NCBI RefSeq assembly: GCF_025195085.2
Contig: NZ_JANAVY020000003.1
Span: 124,001-188,000, forward strand
DNA from: Vibrio intestinalis
GTDB taxonomy: Bacteria; Pseudomonadota; Gammaproteobacteria; Enterobacterales; Vibrionaceae
Reading direction: 5' to 3'
Length of the DNA: 64,000 bases
Shown: positions 20,847-28,675 of the stretch, one piece after another
How positions within the stretch are numbered: position 1 is the first letter of the stretch
How the letters are laid out: each line of letters starts with the position of its first letter
Notes under the pieces: generated by a model
Databases searched by the model: none
What the model was told of the DNA's origin: nothing
The model's input: only the letters and a program-made list of their open reading frames with translations
Translations under genes and position numbers: made by a program

Positions 20847-22157
20847 TTAGAACTGGTCTTCTTCAGTAGAGCCTGACAGCGCCGTCACTGACGAGTTGCC
20901 TCCCTGAATGACATTAGTCATCTTATCGAAATAGCCAGTCCCCACCTCTTGCTGGTGCGCAACGAAGGTGTAACCCTTCTCTGCGGCTTCAAACTCAGGG
21001 CGCTGAACCTTCTCTACGTAATGACGCATACCTTCGCCTTGTGCATAAGAGTGCGCCAGTTCGAACATGTTGAACCACATGTTATGAATGCCCGCTAGCG
21101 TAATGAACTGGTATTTGTAGCCCATATCCGACAGTTCTTGCTGGAACTTGGCAATCGTCTCTGAGTCTAGGTTCTTTTCCCAGTTGAACGAAGGCGAACA
21201 GTTGTAGGCCAGTAGCTGATCTGGGTATTCTGCATGAATCGCTTCCGCGAATTTGCGCGCTTCTTCCAAACAAGGCGTCGCGGTTTCACACCAGATTAAA
21301 TCGGCGTATGGCGCATAAGCAAGGCCGCGAGCGATTGCTTGATCGATACCAGCTCGAACCTTGTAGAAGCCTTCACAAGTGCGCTCACCTTCAATAAAGT
21401 CTTTATCGTATGGGTCGCAATCGGATGTCATCAAATCTGCCGCATTAGCATCAGTACGAGCAATCACCAAGGTCGTTGTACCTGCTACATCCGCCGCCAA
21501 GCGAGCCGCCACCAGCTTTTGCACTGCCTCTTGAGTGGGAACAAGAACCTTACCGCCCATGTGACCACATTTCTTCACTGACGCTAATTGGTCTTCAAAG
21601 TGAACCCCTGCAGCGCCCGCTTCAATCATAGACTTCATCAGTTCATACGCATTTAGTACGCCGCCAAAGCCAGCTTCCGCATCGGCAACAATCGGTAGGA
21701 AGTAATCCACGCCACCCTCGTCTTGGGGAGTTTTGCCATTTGACCACTGAATTTGGTCAGCGCGGCGGAACGAGTTATTGATGCGTTTTACTACCGATGG
21801 CACAGAATCAACTGGGTATAGAGATTGGTCTGGGTACATGGTTGAAGCTGTGTTGTTATCCGCAGCTACCTGCCAACCTGATAGATAAATCGCTTCGATA
21901 CCCGCTTTCGCTTGCTGCACTGCTTGACCGCCTGTTAGCGCACCCAAACAGTTCACATAGCCTTTTTTCGCATCACCGTTGACCAGTGACCACAACTTAT
22001 CAGCACCACGCTGAGCAATGGTATTGGCTGGCGTAATTGAGCCGCGTAGTTGCACGACTTCTTCGGCCGTGTACGGACGTTTTACGTTTTTCCAACGTGG
22101 ATTAGTTGCCCAGTCTTTTTCAAGAGCTTCGATTTGTTGGCGTCGAGTTAGTGTCAT
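20847..22157 (-). CDS. aceA: Isocitrate lyase AceA
   Basis: Glyoxylate-shunt enzyme that splits isocitrate into succinate and glyoxylate. It has 436 residues, matching the family. The catalytic loop with the active-site cysteine is visible as KKCGHMGGK (about residue 190), the metal-binding [14 protein letters not shown] [10 protein letters not shown] precedes it, and [10 protein letters not shown] follows. I start at ATG 22157 ([16 protein letters not shown]) with GAGGGAT upstream; an in-frame extension to 22211 is not conserved. It lies 110 bp behind malate synthase on the same strand and both should be induced on acetate or fatty acids. Confidence 0.97.
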   Translation of the reverse strand: MTLTRRQQIEALEKDWATNPRWKNVKRPYTAEEVVQLRGSITPANTIAQRGADKLWSLVNGDAKKGYVNCLGALTGGQAVQQAKAGIEAIYLSGWQVAADNNTASTMYPDQSLYPVDSVPSVVKRINNSFRRADQIQWSNGKTPQDEGGVDYFLPIVADAEAGFGGVLNAYELMKSMIEAGAAGVHFEDQLASVKKCGHMGGKVLVPTQEAVQKLVAARLAADVAGTTTLVIARTDANAADLMTSDCDPYDKDFIEGERTCEGFYKVRAGIDQAIARGLAYAPYADLIWCETATPCLEEARKFAEAIHAEYPDQLLAYNCSPSFNWEKNLDSETIAKFQQELSDMGYKYQFITLAGIHNMWFNMFELAHSYAQGEGMRHYVEKVQRPEFEAAEKGYTFVAHQQEVGTGYFDKMTNVIQGGNSSVTALSGSTEEDQF

Positions 22158-22267
22158 TGGTCTATCCCTCTTATCATTGCGCAGTGCGCTGTTATGTGCA
22201 GAGCGGTACATCCTTATCCGCTAGCATTCCTTCACGTATTGGTAGGTTTAAATGTATTTAGTGCGAA

Positions 22268-23902
22268 TCAATCCAAGTAGTCATAACCCGGAACGGTTAA
22301 GAAATTGGTTAATTCATCACTGGTGGTCAGCTTAGCCATCAAGTCCGCCGCTTCCGTAAAGCGCCCTGCTCGATAACGCTGCTCACCGATTTCTTGTTTG
22401 ACGACTTCAATCTCTTCCGCCAGATATTGCTCAAATAGTGCTTTGGTCACTGTCTGGCCGTTATCGAGATCTTTGCCGTGTTGAATCCATTGCCAAATTG
22501 ATGCGCGAGAGATTTCCGCTGTCGCAGCATCTTCCATCAGGCCATAAATCGGCACACAGCCATTGCCAGAAATCCAAGCCTCAATGTATTGCAGCGCAAC
22601 ACGAATATTGTGTCGCATACCTTGCTCTGTGCGTTCCCCCGAACACGGTTCAAGCAGATCTTGCGCTGAAATTGGTGCATCTTGATTTCGGCTTACTTCT
22701 AGCTGATTGGTTCGCTCACCAAGCACTTGGCTGAACACCTCCATGGCGGTATCCGCAAGCCCTGGGTGCGCTACCCATGTGCCATCATGGCCGTTGTTTG
22801 CTTCCAGTGATTTATCAGTTTGGATTTTATCCAACACTTTTTGGTTTTCAGTGGCGTCTTTGGCTGGGATAAAGGCGGCCATTCCCCCCATCGCAAACGC
22901 ACCACGTTTATGACAAGTCCTTACCAATAAACGCGAGTAAGCATTTAGGAAAGGCTTATCCATTGTCACCACCTGTCGATCCGGCAGCACGCGATCGGGG
23001 TGTCTTTTCAATGTTTTGATGTAGCTAAAGATGTAATCCCAGCGGCCACAGTTAAGGCCAACAATGTGCTCTTTGAGTGAGAACAAAATCTCATCCATTT
23101 CAAACACGGCGGGTAGTGTTTCAATCAACACCGTCGCTTTGATCGTGCCGGTATTGAGGCCAAAATACTCTTCAGTGAAATGGAAAACGTCACTCCACCA
23201 CTTTGCTTCATGATGAGATTGCAACTTAGGCAGATAGAAATACGGACCACTGCCTTTTTTCAGCAAGGCTTGGTGGTTGTTATAGAAATAGAGTGCGAAA
23301 TCAAACAGCGCGCCAGGGATAACCTCACCATTAAAAGTGACGTGTTTCTCTTTGAGATGTAGGCCACGTACGCGGCAGATCAACACCGCCGGATCTTCAG
23401 ACAATTGATACTGCTTGCCATTCGTTGGATTGGTGTAGCTAATGGTGTTATTCACCGCATCACGCAGGTTTACTTGACCATCGAGTACCTTCTCCCACGC
23501 AGGAGACATCGAGTCTTCAAAGTCTGCCATGAACACTTTCACATTCGCGTTCAATGCATTAATCACCATTTTACGGTCAGTTGGCCCCGTAATTTCCACT
23601 CGGCGATCTTGCAGATCTTGCGGAATCCCTAAGATCTTCCAACTGCCTTCTCGAATGTCTTGAGTCTCTGGCAGAAAGTCCGGTAGCTCACCCGCATCAA
23701 TTTGAGTTTGTTTTGTCTCGCGGGCCTGCAGCAGTTGCTCTACTTGAGGTGCAAACTTGTGGCACAACAGCGATAAGAAAGTTTGGGCTTCCGTCGGGAA
23801 AATTTCTTGATGCTGAGGAGAAACACTACCCACTGTTGATAACAGGGATAAGGTTTCTTGAGCTTCGGTTTTTGTTGTTTTTTCTGGGTCTAGCGCAAGC
23901 AT
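22268..23902 (-). CDS. aceB: Malate synthase A
   Basis: Second glyoxylate-shunt enzyme, condensing glyoxylate with acetyl-CoA to malate. The 544-residue length is right for form A. Motifs include MADFEDSMSPAW (active-site Asp/Glu region), TVLIETLPAVFEMDEIL and the signature GLNCGRWDYIFSYIK. The ATG at 23902 has AAGGAAG 6 bases upstream. It is first of the aceB-aceA pair, with a 582-bp upstream region rich in palindromes (listed separately). Confidence 0.97.
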   Translation of the reverse strand: MLALDPEKTTKTEAQETLSLLSTVGSVSPQHQEIFPTEAQTFLSLLCHKFAPQVEQLLQARETKQTQIDAGELPDFLPETQDIREGSWKILGIPQDLQDRRVEITGPTDRKMVINALNANVKVFMADFEDSMSPAWEKVLDGQVNLRDAVNNTISYTNPTNGKQYQLSEDPAVLICRVRGLHLKEKHVTFNGEVIPGALFDFALYFYNNHQALLKKGSGPYFYLPKLQSHHEAKWWSDVFHFTEEYFGLNTGTIKATVLIETLPAVFEMDEILFSLKEHIVGLNCGRWDYIFSYIKTLKRHPDRVLPDRQVVTMDKPFLNAYSRLLVRTCHKRGAFAMGGMAAFIPAKDATENQKVLDKIQTDKSLEANNGHDGTWVAHPGLADTAMEVFSQVLGERTNQLEVSRNQDAPISAQDLLEPCSGERTEQGMRHNIRVALQYIEAWISGNGCVPIYGLMEDAATAEISRASIWQWIQHGKDLDNGQTVTKALFEQYLAEEIEVVKQEIGEQRYRAGRFTEAADLMAKLTTSDELTNFLTVPGYDYLD

Positions 23903-23955
23903 GATTTCTTCCTTTAAATCCGTAGTTCAAATTACATTTGTAACTATTAAACAAC

Positions 23956-23967
23956 ATTGCAAGCAAT
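23956..23967. promoter_or_regulatory. Inverted repeat near aceB promoter
   Basis: ATTGC-AA-GCAAT, a 5-bp inverted repeat with a 2-bp spacer, lies 54-65 bp before the aceB start codon, in range of the promoter. TTGCAA-type cores are known for short-chain fatty-acid/acetate regulators of the RamB/ScfR type, but I cannot name the regulator here. Confidence 0.35.
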
Positions 23968-24220
23968 TTTTGCTTTCCATTTATTCGTTATTTGTTTGCT
24001 CGATGACTTCACTTTCCGTCAGTTAGATTGATATTTCAATCTAGACATAGGTCTTACTGAGCCTTTAATTAACTTATACCAAGGCGATTTATAGGAAAAC
24101 CCCAAAAGCGAAGTTTGAAGTTTTATGCGGTGAGGGCTAAACGGTTGTTTCAGTGAAGGATGATGTAAGTTATTACGTAATTAATTTTCAGTAAAATTCG
24201 AGCTGTTTATAAGATTAAAA

Positions 24221-24230
24221 CAAACGTTTG
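24221..24230. promoter_or_regulatory. CAAACGTTTG palindrome upstream of aceB
   Basis: A perfect 10-bp palindrome within AACAAACGTTTGAAT, 319 bp before aceB. It resembles fatty-acid-responsive PsrA operators (AAAC...GTTT), although those usually have a spacer between the arms. This is suggestive only. Confidence 0.3.
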
Positions 24231-24330
24231 AATTATTAGAGCAGTGATTTTATCTAAATAAATCAGCAATATATGAAATGCTAGCTATATAGTTTTAAAC
24301 AGAGGAGAGATATAAAAGTGTAAAATTAAC

Positions 24331-24391
24331 ATTGTGAAATTTCACAATTTAATGAAAGCTTCAAAAATAATTTCTTGTAAAATTTTACAAG
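24331..24391. promoter_or_regulatory. Twin 18-bp palindromes between oxyR and aceB
   Basis: Two perfect palindromes share one pattern, TTGTrAAATTTyACAA. The first (24331-24348) has core TTGTGAAATTTCACAA; the second (24374-24391) has core TTGTAAAATTTTACAA. Their centres are 43 bp apart, about four helical turns. They lie beyond the oxyR terminator, so they sit in the long aceB upstream region and look like paired operator sites. The rest of 23903-24484 is AT-rich with no gene. Confidence 0.55.
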
Positions 24392-24417
24392 TTAAATCTT
24401 ACCAGCAGAATTAAATA

Positions 24418-24447
24418 CTAAAAAGCGCACTTATATCAGTGCGCTTT
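24418..24447 (-). terminator. Intrinsic terminator after oxyR
   Basis: AAAGCGCAC (24422-24430) and GTGCGCTTT (24439-24447) form a 9-bp stem; on the minus strand it is followed by TTAGT after the final TTT. It lies 38 bp after the oxyR stop. Confidence 0.75.
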
Positions 24448-24484
24448 ATGGGTAACAGCTCAGTTTTTTGGCTAATACTAATGG

Positions 24485-25390
24485 CTAAAGCAGTTCAGAA
24501 ACCACATCCGCCAGTTGATTAAACGTATTTACACGAGAAGAGCTTGGTCGCCAAACCAAACCAATATGACGGTGAGCTTGCTGCCCAGGGGCATCCACTA
24601 CGACTAAATTTTGGTTCTCAATCAAACCATGGTCGATGGCCATTTGAGGAATAAAGGTTGTACCTAAGCCATTGGCCACCATCTGCACTAGAGTATGTAG
24701 ACTTGTCGCCGAGAATGGATTTATCTTCTCTTTATCGGTTAGCTGACAAGCCGATACTGCGTGTTCCGTTAAGCAATGTTCTTTCTCTAATAAGAAAACC
24801 GACTCATCCGGTAAGTCGTCATATTTAATTGGTGTCTTAATCGCATCCGCTTGATTGCGGCTAATGATCATACGGAATGGGTCATTGCCTACAATGCGGC
24901 TTTCCATGCCATCAATCTCTACAGGCAAAGCAAGAATCAACACATCCAACTCGCCATGGCGCAGCGCAGCCAACAAATTGGTTGTGGTATCTTCACGCAG
25001 CAACATATTTAAGCTAGGAAAACGCTGATTGACCTCTTGCACCAAATCACACAGTAAGAAGGGTGCAATGGTCGGGATACAGCCGACTCTAAGCTGGCCT
25101 TCCATTTCTCCGCCTTGGCATAAACGGCCAAGCTCAACTAAGTCTTGCCCTTTCGCTAATAGATCTCGTCCTTGCTGAACAATCAGCTCTCCTGCTTGAG
25201 TAAAGACAAGTGGACTCTTTTTATCTTTCTTTTCATAGAGCGGGCAACCAATCAGCTCTTCGAGGTTTTGAATGCCTTTACTGAGTGTCGACTGACTAAC
25301 GAAACAGCGCTCTGCAGCATCGCTAAAATGACGGGTTTCATGCAAGGTAACAAGGTAATGTAATTGTTTGAGACTAGGCCATTTATTCAT
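24485..25390 (-). CDS. oxyR: Hydrogen peroxide-responsive LysR regulator OxyR
   Basis: LysR-family activator of peroxide defence. It has 301 residues: winged helix-turn-helix at about 1-65 (HFSDAAERCFVSQSTLSKGIQNLEE), then a sensor domain. The redox pair of OxyR is present as HCLTEHAVSAC, with the same 9-residue spacing as Cys199/Cys208 of E. coli OxyR, which supports OxyR rather than a generic LysR protein. It is divergent from a 2-Cys peroxiredoxin gene with a 19-bp palindrome between them, a classical regulator-target layout. Confidence 0.88.
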   Translation of the reverse strand: MNKWPSLKQLHYLVTLHETRHFSDAAERCFVSQSTLSKGIQNLEELIGCPLYEKKDKKSPLVFTQAGELIVQQGRDLLAKGQDLVELGRLCQGGEMEGQLRVGCIPTIAPFLLCDLVQEVNQRFPSLNMLLREDTTTNLLAALRHGELDVLILALPVEIDGMESRIVGNDPFRMIISRNQADAIKTPIKYDDLPDESVFLLEKEHCLTEHAVSACQLTDKEKINPFSATSLHTLVQMVANGLGTTFIPQMAIDHGLIENQNLVVVDAPGQQAHRHIGLVWRPSSSRVNTFNQLADVVSELL

Positions 25391-25469
25391 TTTTTTACTA
25401 CTGTGAGATTACATTGAACTTTTCATCGTATTTTTCGATTAGCTCAATCTATTTAATTCGCTTTTTTCC

Positions 25470-25488
25470 ATAGTACAGTCTGTACTAT
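25470..25488. promoter_or_regulatory. 19-bp palindrome between oxyR and peroxiredoxin genes
   Basis: ATAGTACAG-T-CTGTACTAT is perfectly symmetric around a single base and lies 81 bp before the peroxiredoxin start and 80 bp before oxyR. The ATAG..CTAT ends recall OxyR half-sites, but the spacing differs from the published consensus, so another regulator is possible. Confidence 0.5.
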
Positions 25489-25568
25489 AGTTTGTCTCGT
25501 TCAAACACGGACCGAACCGAATCACTACTGTAACGGTTTGGAACTAAAAAATATTTAGGAGCAAAAAA

Positions 25569-26177
25569 ATGGTACTAGTTGGTCGTCAAGCCCCAGATTT
25601 TACTGCTGCAGCTGTTCTTGGTAACGGCGAAATCGTTGATAACTTCAACTTTGCAGAATTCACTAAAGGTAAGAAAGCGGTTGTTTTCTTCTACCCACTA
25701 GATTTCACTTTCGTTTGCCCATCTGAGCTAATCGCATTCGACAACCGTTTTGAAGATTTCAAAGCGAAAGGCGTTGAAGTAATCGGCGTTTCAATCGATT
25801 CTCAGTTCTCACACAACGCATGGCGTAACACTGCTATCGAAGATGGCGGTATCGGTCAAGTTAAGTACCCACTAATCGCTGACGTTAAGCACGAAATCTG
25901 CAAAGCGTACGATGTAGAGCACCCAGAAGCTGGCGTTGCTTTCCGTGGTTCTTTCCTAATCGACGAAGACGGCCTTGTACGTCACCAAGTTGTTAACGAC
26001 CTACCACTAGGCCGTAACATCGACGAAATGCTACGCATGGTTGACGCTCTAAACTTCCACCAGAAAAACGGTGAAGTTTGCCCAGCGCAATGGGAAGAAG
26101 GTAAAGCAGGTATGGATGCATCACCAAAAGGTGTAGCAGCGTTCCTATCTGAGCACTCAGAAGACCTAAGCAAGTAA
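25569..26177 (+). CDS. 2-Cys peroxiredoxin (AhpC/Prx1 type)
   Basis: Thiol peroxidase of 202 residues that reduces peroxides. The peroxidatic cysteine lies in FYPLDFTFVCPSE (about residue 49) and the resolving cysteine in GEVCPAQW (about 170), the typical 2-Cys arrangement; the C terminus ends LSEHSEDLSK, not the YF helix seen in over-oxidation-sensitive enzymes. AGGAG is 7 bases upstream of the ATG. Divergence from oxyR suggests OxyR control. It is not linked to ahpF, so it probably uses thioredoxin as reductant (inference). Confidence 0.93.
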   Translation: MVLVGRQAPDFTAAAVLGNGEIVDNFNFAEFTKGKKAVVFFYPLDFTFVCPSELIAFDNRFEDFKAKGVEVIGVSIDSQFSHNAWRNTAIEDGGIGQVKYPLIADVKHEICKAYDVEHPEAGVAFRGSFLIDEDGLVRHQVVNDLPLGRNIDEMLRMVDALNFHQKNGEVCPAQWEEGKAGMDASPKGVAAFLSEHSEDLSK

Positions 26178-26310
26178 TTTTGCTTACACTGCTCGCGCTC
26201 AACGAGCAGATGGTTGGATAATCTCAAAAAGAGATAATAAAGCATATATAAGCGCGAAAAGCGCAGCGCCAATCAGTTATACCCTCGGGTATAGAAGTAA
26301 AGTCTCAATT

Positions 26311-26343
26311 AAAAGCCCGATGCATTGCATCGGGCTTTTTTAT
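26311..26343 (+). terminator. Intrinsic terminator after peroxiredoxin gene
   Basis: A 13-bp perfect stem (26311-26323 with 26327-26339, loop ATT) is followed by further T residues. Confidence 0.9.
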
Positions 26344-26447
26344 GTCCGCTATTTACCTTCGCCTAAACTTGTCGAACTATTTACCTCGATATATTCATAT
26401 CCATATAGAGAGCCGTTTTTTTAGTGCTACACGGTCTAAAAAGCTTG

Positions 26448-26477
26448 TTGTCGATCACACTTTTTTGGCGCTATGAT
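26448..26477 (+). promoter_or_regulatory. Candidate sigma-70 promoter for riboswitch transcript
   Basis: TTGTCG (26448-26453), an 18-bp spacer and TATGAT (26472-26477) resemble a -35/-10 pair. Initiation about 7 bp downstream would fall at the 5' edge of the riboswitch aptamer. Confidence 0.5.
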
Positions 26478-26483
26478 GTCGCC

Positions 26484-26551
26484 ATGGTGATGGGGTTCCA
26501 CCTTAACGATAGCGTTAAAACCGCAACATGCTGATGACTCCTACAGAAACG
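26484..26551 (+). ncRNA. Fluoride riboswitch (crcB motif) candidate
   Basis: The segment fits the fluoride aptamer from end to end. GGTG...CACC forms P1 around the loop AUGGGGUUC; UUAAC follows; a short GCA/UGC helix precedes the highly conserved UGAUGACUCCUACAGAAAC 3' block. The P1 loop (GGGGUU, 26492-26497) can pair with GACUCC, the pseudoknot of this class. Relative to the textbook Bacillus cereus crcB aptamer there is a roughly 10-nt insertion that makes a small hairpin (UUAACG/CGUUAA). Two more hairpins downstream, with a UUCG loop at 26554-26569 and an 8-bp repeat at 26575-26604, may form the expression platform; neither has a T-run. Confidence 0.78.
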
Positions 26552-26553
26552 AA

Positions 26554-26604
26554 AACAGGTTCGCCTGTTGGATAAACGCATCAAATTATAACTATCGATG
26601 CGTT
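26554..26604 (+). repeat. Two hairpins downstream of the riboswitch
   Basis: AACAGG-UUCG-CCUGUU (26554-26569) is a perfect tetraloop hairpin. AACGCATC (26575-26582) and GATGCGTT (26597-26604) form an 8-bp stem with a 14-nt loop. They stand between the aptamer and the operon and could couple fluoride binding to gene expression. Confidence 0.6.
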
Positions 26605-26721
26605 ATGAGTTCTGTAGTGAGCAAGCTAACTCTTTCCAACCCTGCCTGTTTTCTCATAACAAAATCTATCTCAATCAGCCATTTACATGCTCGATTAGCA
26701 GATAAACACTGGGAAAACATC

Positions 26722-27414
26722 ATGCAATATTCACACGAAGTTCAATCCATGTGCCCAATTCAACGGGGCCAACTGCACGCATCTGCACCGATTCCAATTG
26801 AAGGTGCAATGGTTAACCCAAAAGATGTGATCGCCATATCCGGCCTAAGCCATGGGGTTGGCGCCTGCGCTCCGCAGCAAGGCGCAGCTAAGCTCACTTT
26901 GAATGTAAAACAGGGCATCATTGAAGAAGCCTTGATTGAAACGATTGGTTGCTCAGGTATGACCCAATCAGCAGCCATGGCGGCTGAAATCCTAACCGGA
27001 AAAACCATCCTCGAAGCACTCAACACTGATCTTGTCTGCGATGCCATCAATGTCGCAATGCGCGAAATTTTCCTTCAGTTCGTATACGGCCGCAGCCAAT
27101 CTGCTTTCTCTGAAGGAGGTTTGGAAATTGGCGCAGCACTGGAAGACTTAGGCCAAACTCAGCGCAGCCAAGTGGGCACCAGTTATGCAACTAAAGCTAA
27201 GGGGGTTCGCTATATGGAGTTGGCAGAGGGTTATGTCACTCAACTTGCCCTCGATGAAAACCGCGAGGTTATCGGTTATCAATACCTAAACCTTGGCAAG
27301 TTAATGAAAGCCATCAACGAAGGTACGCCCTCCGATCAAGCAGCAATCGCTGCTACTGGCTGTTATGGCCGTTTTGATGAAGCCGTGACCACAATTAACC
27401 CTCGCCAAGCTTAG
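26722..27414 (+). CDS. NifU/IscU-like iron-sulfur scaffold protein
   Basis: A 230-residue protein related to NifU N-terminal / IscU scaffolds. Three cysteines at about 49, 77 and 106 fall at spacings close to the three cluster ligands of IscU, and IGCSGMTQSAAMAAEILTGK resembles the IscU segment around its second cysteine. A further ~120-residue C-terminal extension, with ATGCYGRF near the end, is not in IscU. ATG 26722 starts the conserved part; an in-frame ATG at 26605 would add 39 unconserved residues. It pairs with the GGGtGRT gene 17 bp downstream. Its function is not established. The preceding fluoride riboswitch suggests a role under fluoride stress. Confidence 0.8.
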   Translation: MQYSHEVQSMCPIQRGQLHASAPIPIEGAMVNPKDVIAISGLSHGVGACAPQQGAAKLTLNVKQGIIEEALIETIGCSGMTQSAAMAAEILTGKTILEALNTDLVCDAINVAMREIFLQFVYGRSQSAFSEGGLEIGAALEDLGQTQRSQVGTSYATKAKGVRYMELAEGYVTQLALDENREVIGYQYLNLGKLMKAINEGTPSDQAAIAATGCYGRFDEAVTTINPRQA

Positions 27415-27428
27415 TTAGGAGACTCGCC

Positions 27429-28421
27429 ATGAACACTCAATACAACCCTGCAATCACTGAGCTACTCAACGAAATGCAACTTTCCTCACTTGAGCAAGCG
27501 CGCCAGTACTGCCTATCTCACCATATCGATGCACAGGCTCTTGTGCTCGACACTCAACCTATCGCATTTGAAAGTGCAGCTGAGGCTTATACTTTGGGCG
27601 CAGCTCTCGCTATCTACCGAGGCGCAACCACAGCCGAGCAAGCAGCACTGATTATCGGCGAAGGTTTGCAAGCAGTCACTAAACCCGGCAGCGTCGCCCA
27701 TCAACGTCAAGTGGGTTTAGGCCATGGCGCACTCGCGGCTCGTCTTCTAAATGAACAAAGTCAGTGTTTTGCCTTTTTAGCGGGCCATGAATCTTTTGCC
27801 GCAGCTGAAGGCGCAATTAAGATTGCACTTAACGTAAACAAAAGCCGTCACTCTCCACTCAAAGTAATTCTCAATGGTTTGGGCAAAGATGCCGCGTATT
27901 TGATTTCCCGCATCAATGGTTTTACCTATGTGCGAACTCAATACGATTATCAAACCGGCGAGCTACACGAAGTAGAACGTCGCCAATTTTCTCAGGGGCC
28001 ACGAAGTGACATCCTCTGCTATGGCGCAGATGATGTGCGTGAAGGGGTTGCCATCATGCATAAAGAGCAAGTCGATGTCAGTATTACTGGTAATTCGACT
28101 AACCCTACTCGCTTCCAACACCCTGTGGCGGGTATCTATAAAGCAGAGCGAAACCGTTTAGGGCTACCTTACTTCTCGGTAGCTTCTGGCGGCGGAACAG
28201 GCAGAACTCTTCATCCTGATAATGTGGCCGCAGGCCCTGCCTCTTACGGCATGACCGATACCCTTGGCCGAATGCACGCCGATGCGCAATTTGCTGGCAG
28301 CTCTTCTGTGCCTGCCCACGTTGCTATGATGGGTTTTATTGGTATGGGGAATAACCCTATGGTTGGTGCAACCGTTGCGTTGGCCGTCGCGGTGGCTCAA
28401 AGGGAGGCGAAAGCGGCGTAA
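27429..28421 (+). CDS. GGGtGRT protein
   Basis: A 330-residue protein that I recognise as the family named for its GGGTGRT motif, present here as ASGGGTGRTLHPDN near residue 252. Other conserved blocks are GHGALAARLL, FLAGHESFAAAEGAIKIAL, SITGNSTNPTRFQHPVAGIYKAE and a glycine-rich C terminus (MMGFIGMGNNPMVGATVA). No signal peptide or membrane segment is evident. The family is regularly encoded next to the NifU-like protein, as here, with TTAGGAG before the start, but its biochemical role is unknown. The glycine-rich motif suggests nucleotide or cofactor binding (inference). Confidence 0.85.
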   Translation: MNTQYNPAITELLNEMQLSSLEQARQYCLSHHIDAQALVLDTQPIAFESAAEAYTLGAALAIYRGATTAEQAALIIGEGLQAVTKPGSVAHQRQVGLGHGALAARLLNEQSQCFAFLAGHESFAAAEGAIKIALNVNKSRHSPLKVILNGLGKDAAYLISRINGFTYVRTQYDYQTGELHEVERRQFSQGPRSDILCYGADDVREGVAIMHKEQVDVSITGNSTNPTRFQHPVAGIYKAERNRLGLPYFSVASGGGTGRTLHPDNVAAGPASYGMTDTLGRMHADAQFAGSSSVPAHVAMMGFIGMGNNPMVGATVALAVAVAQREAKAA

Positions 28422-28446
28422 CTATCGTTTAAACCGGCGGTTTGGT

Positions 28447-28481
28447 GAAGAGTAAAGCCATAAAAAATGGCTCTACTCTTC
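28447..28481 (+). terminator. Hairpin after GGGtGRT gene
   Basis: GAAGAGTA..AGCCAT and ATGGCT..TACTCTTC pair over 14 bp with one mismatch around an A-rich loop, 25 bp after the stop codon. The T-run afterwards is weak, so this is a probable but imperfect terminator. The remaining 28482-28675 holds only the dapD leader. Confidence 0.5.
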
Positions 28482-28675
28482 GATTCGTCCTGTACCACGA
28501 AATATCCTGTCAGATAAAAACATCTCTAATCGGACAAAACGTATCCGTCTACAGACTTTATCTAAAATTGAGCTTTAAAGTCTCAAGCGGTCTATTTATG
28601 ATGGCTAGCAATTAATTCCAATTTCTTGCCATTGAATCGGCGAGAATCAAAAGACTCAACATACGGAGATTGACT

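Noticed and set aside
22158..22211. N-terminal extension of isocitrate lyase
   Set aside because: Extra residues are not family-like; ATG 22157 gives the usual length and has a ribosome-binding site.
25391..25568. Canonical OxyR box
   Set aside because: ATAG/CTAT elements are visible, but their spacing does not match the four-element consensus, so only a generic palindrome is reported.
26605..26721. N-terminal extension of the NifU-like protein
   Set aside because: The added residues look non-coding and the segment overlaps the riboswitch platform; ATG 26722 begins the conserved part.
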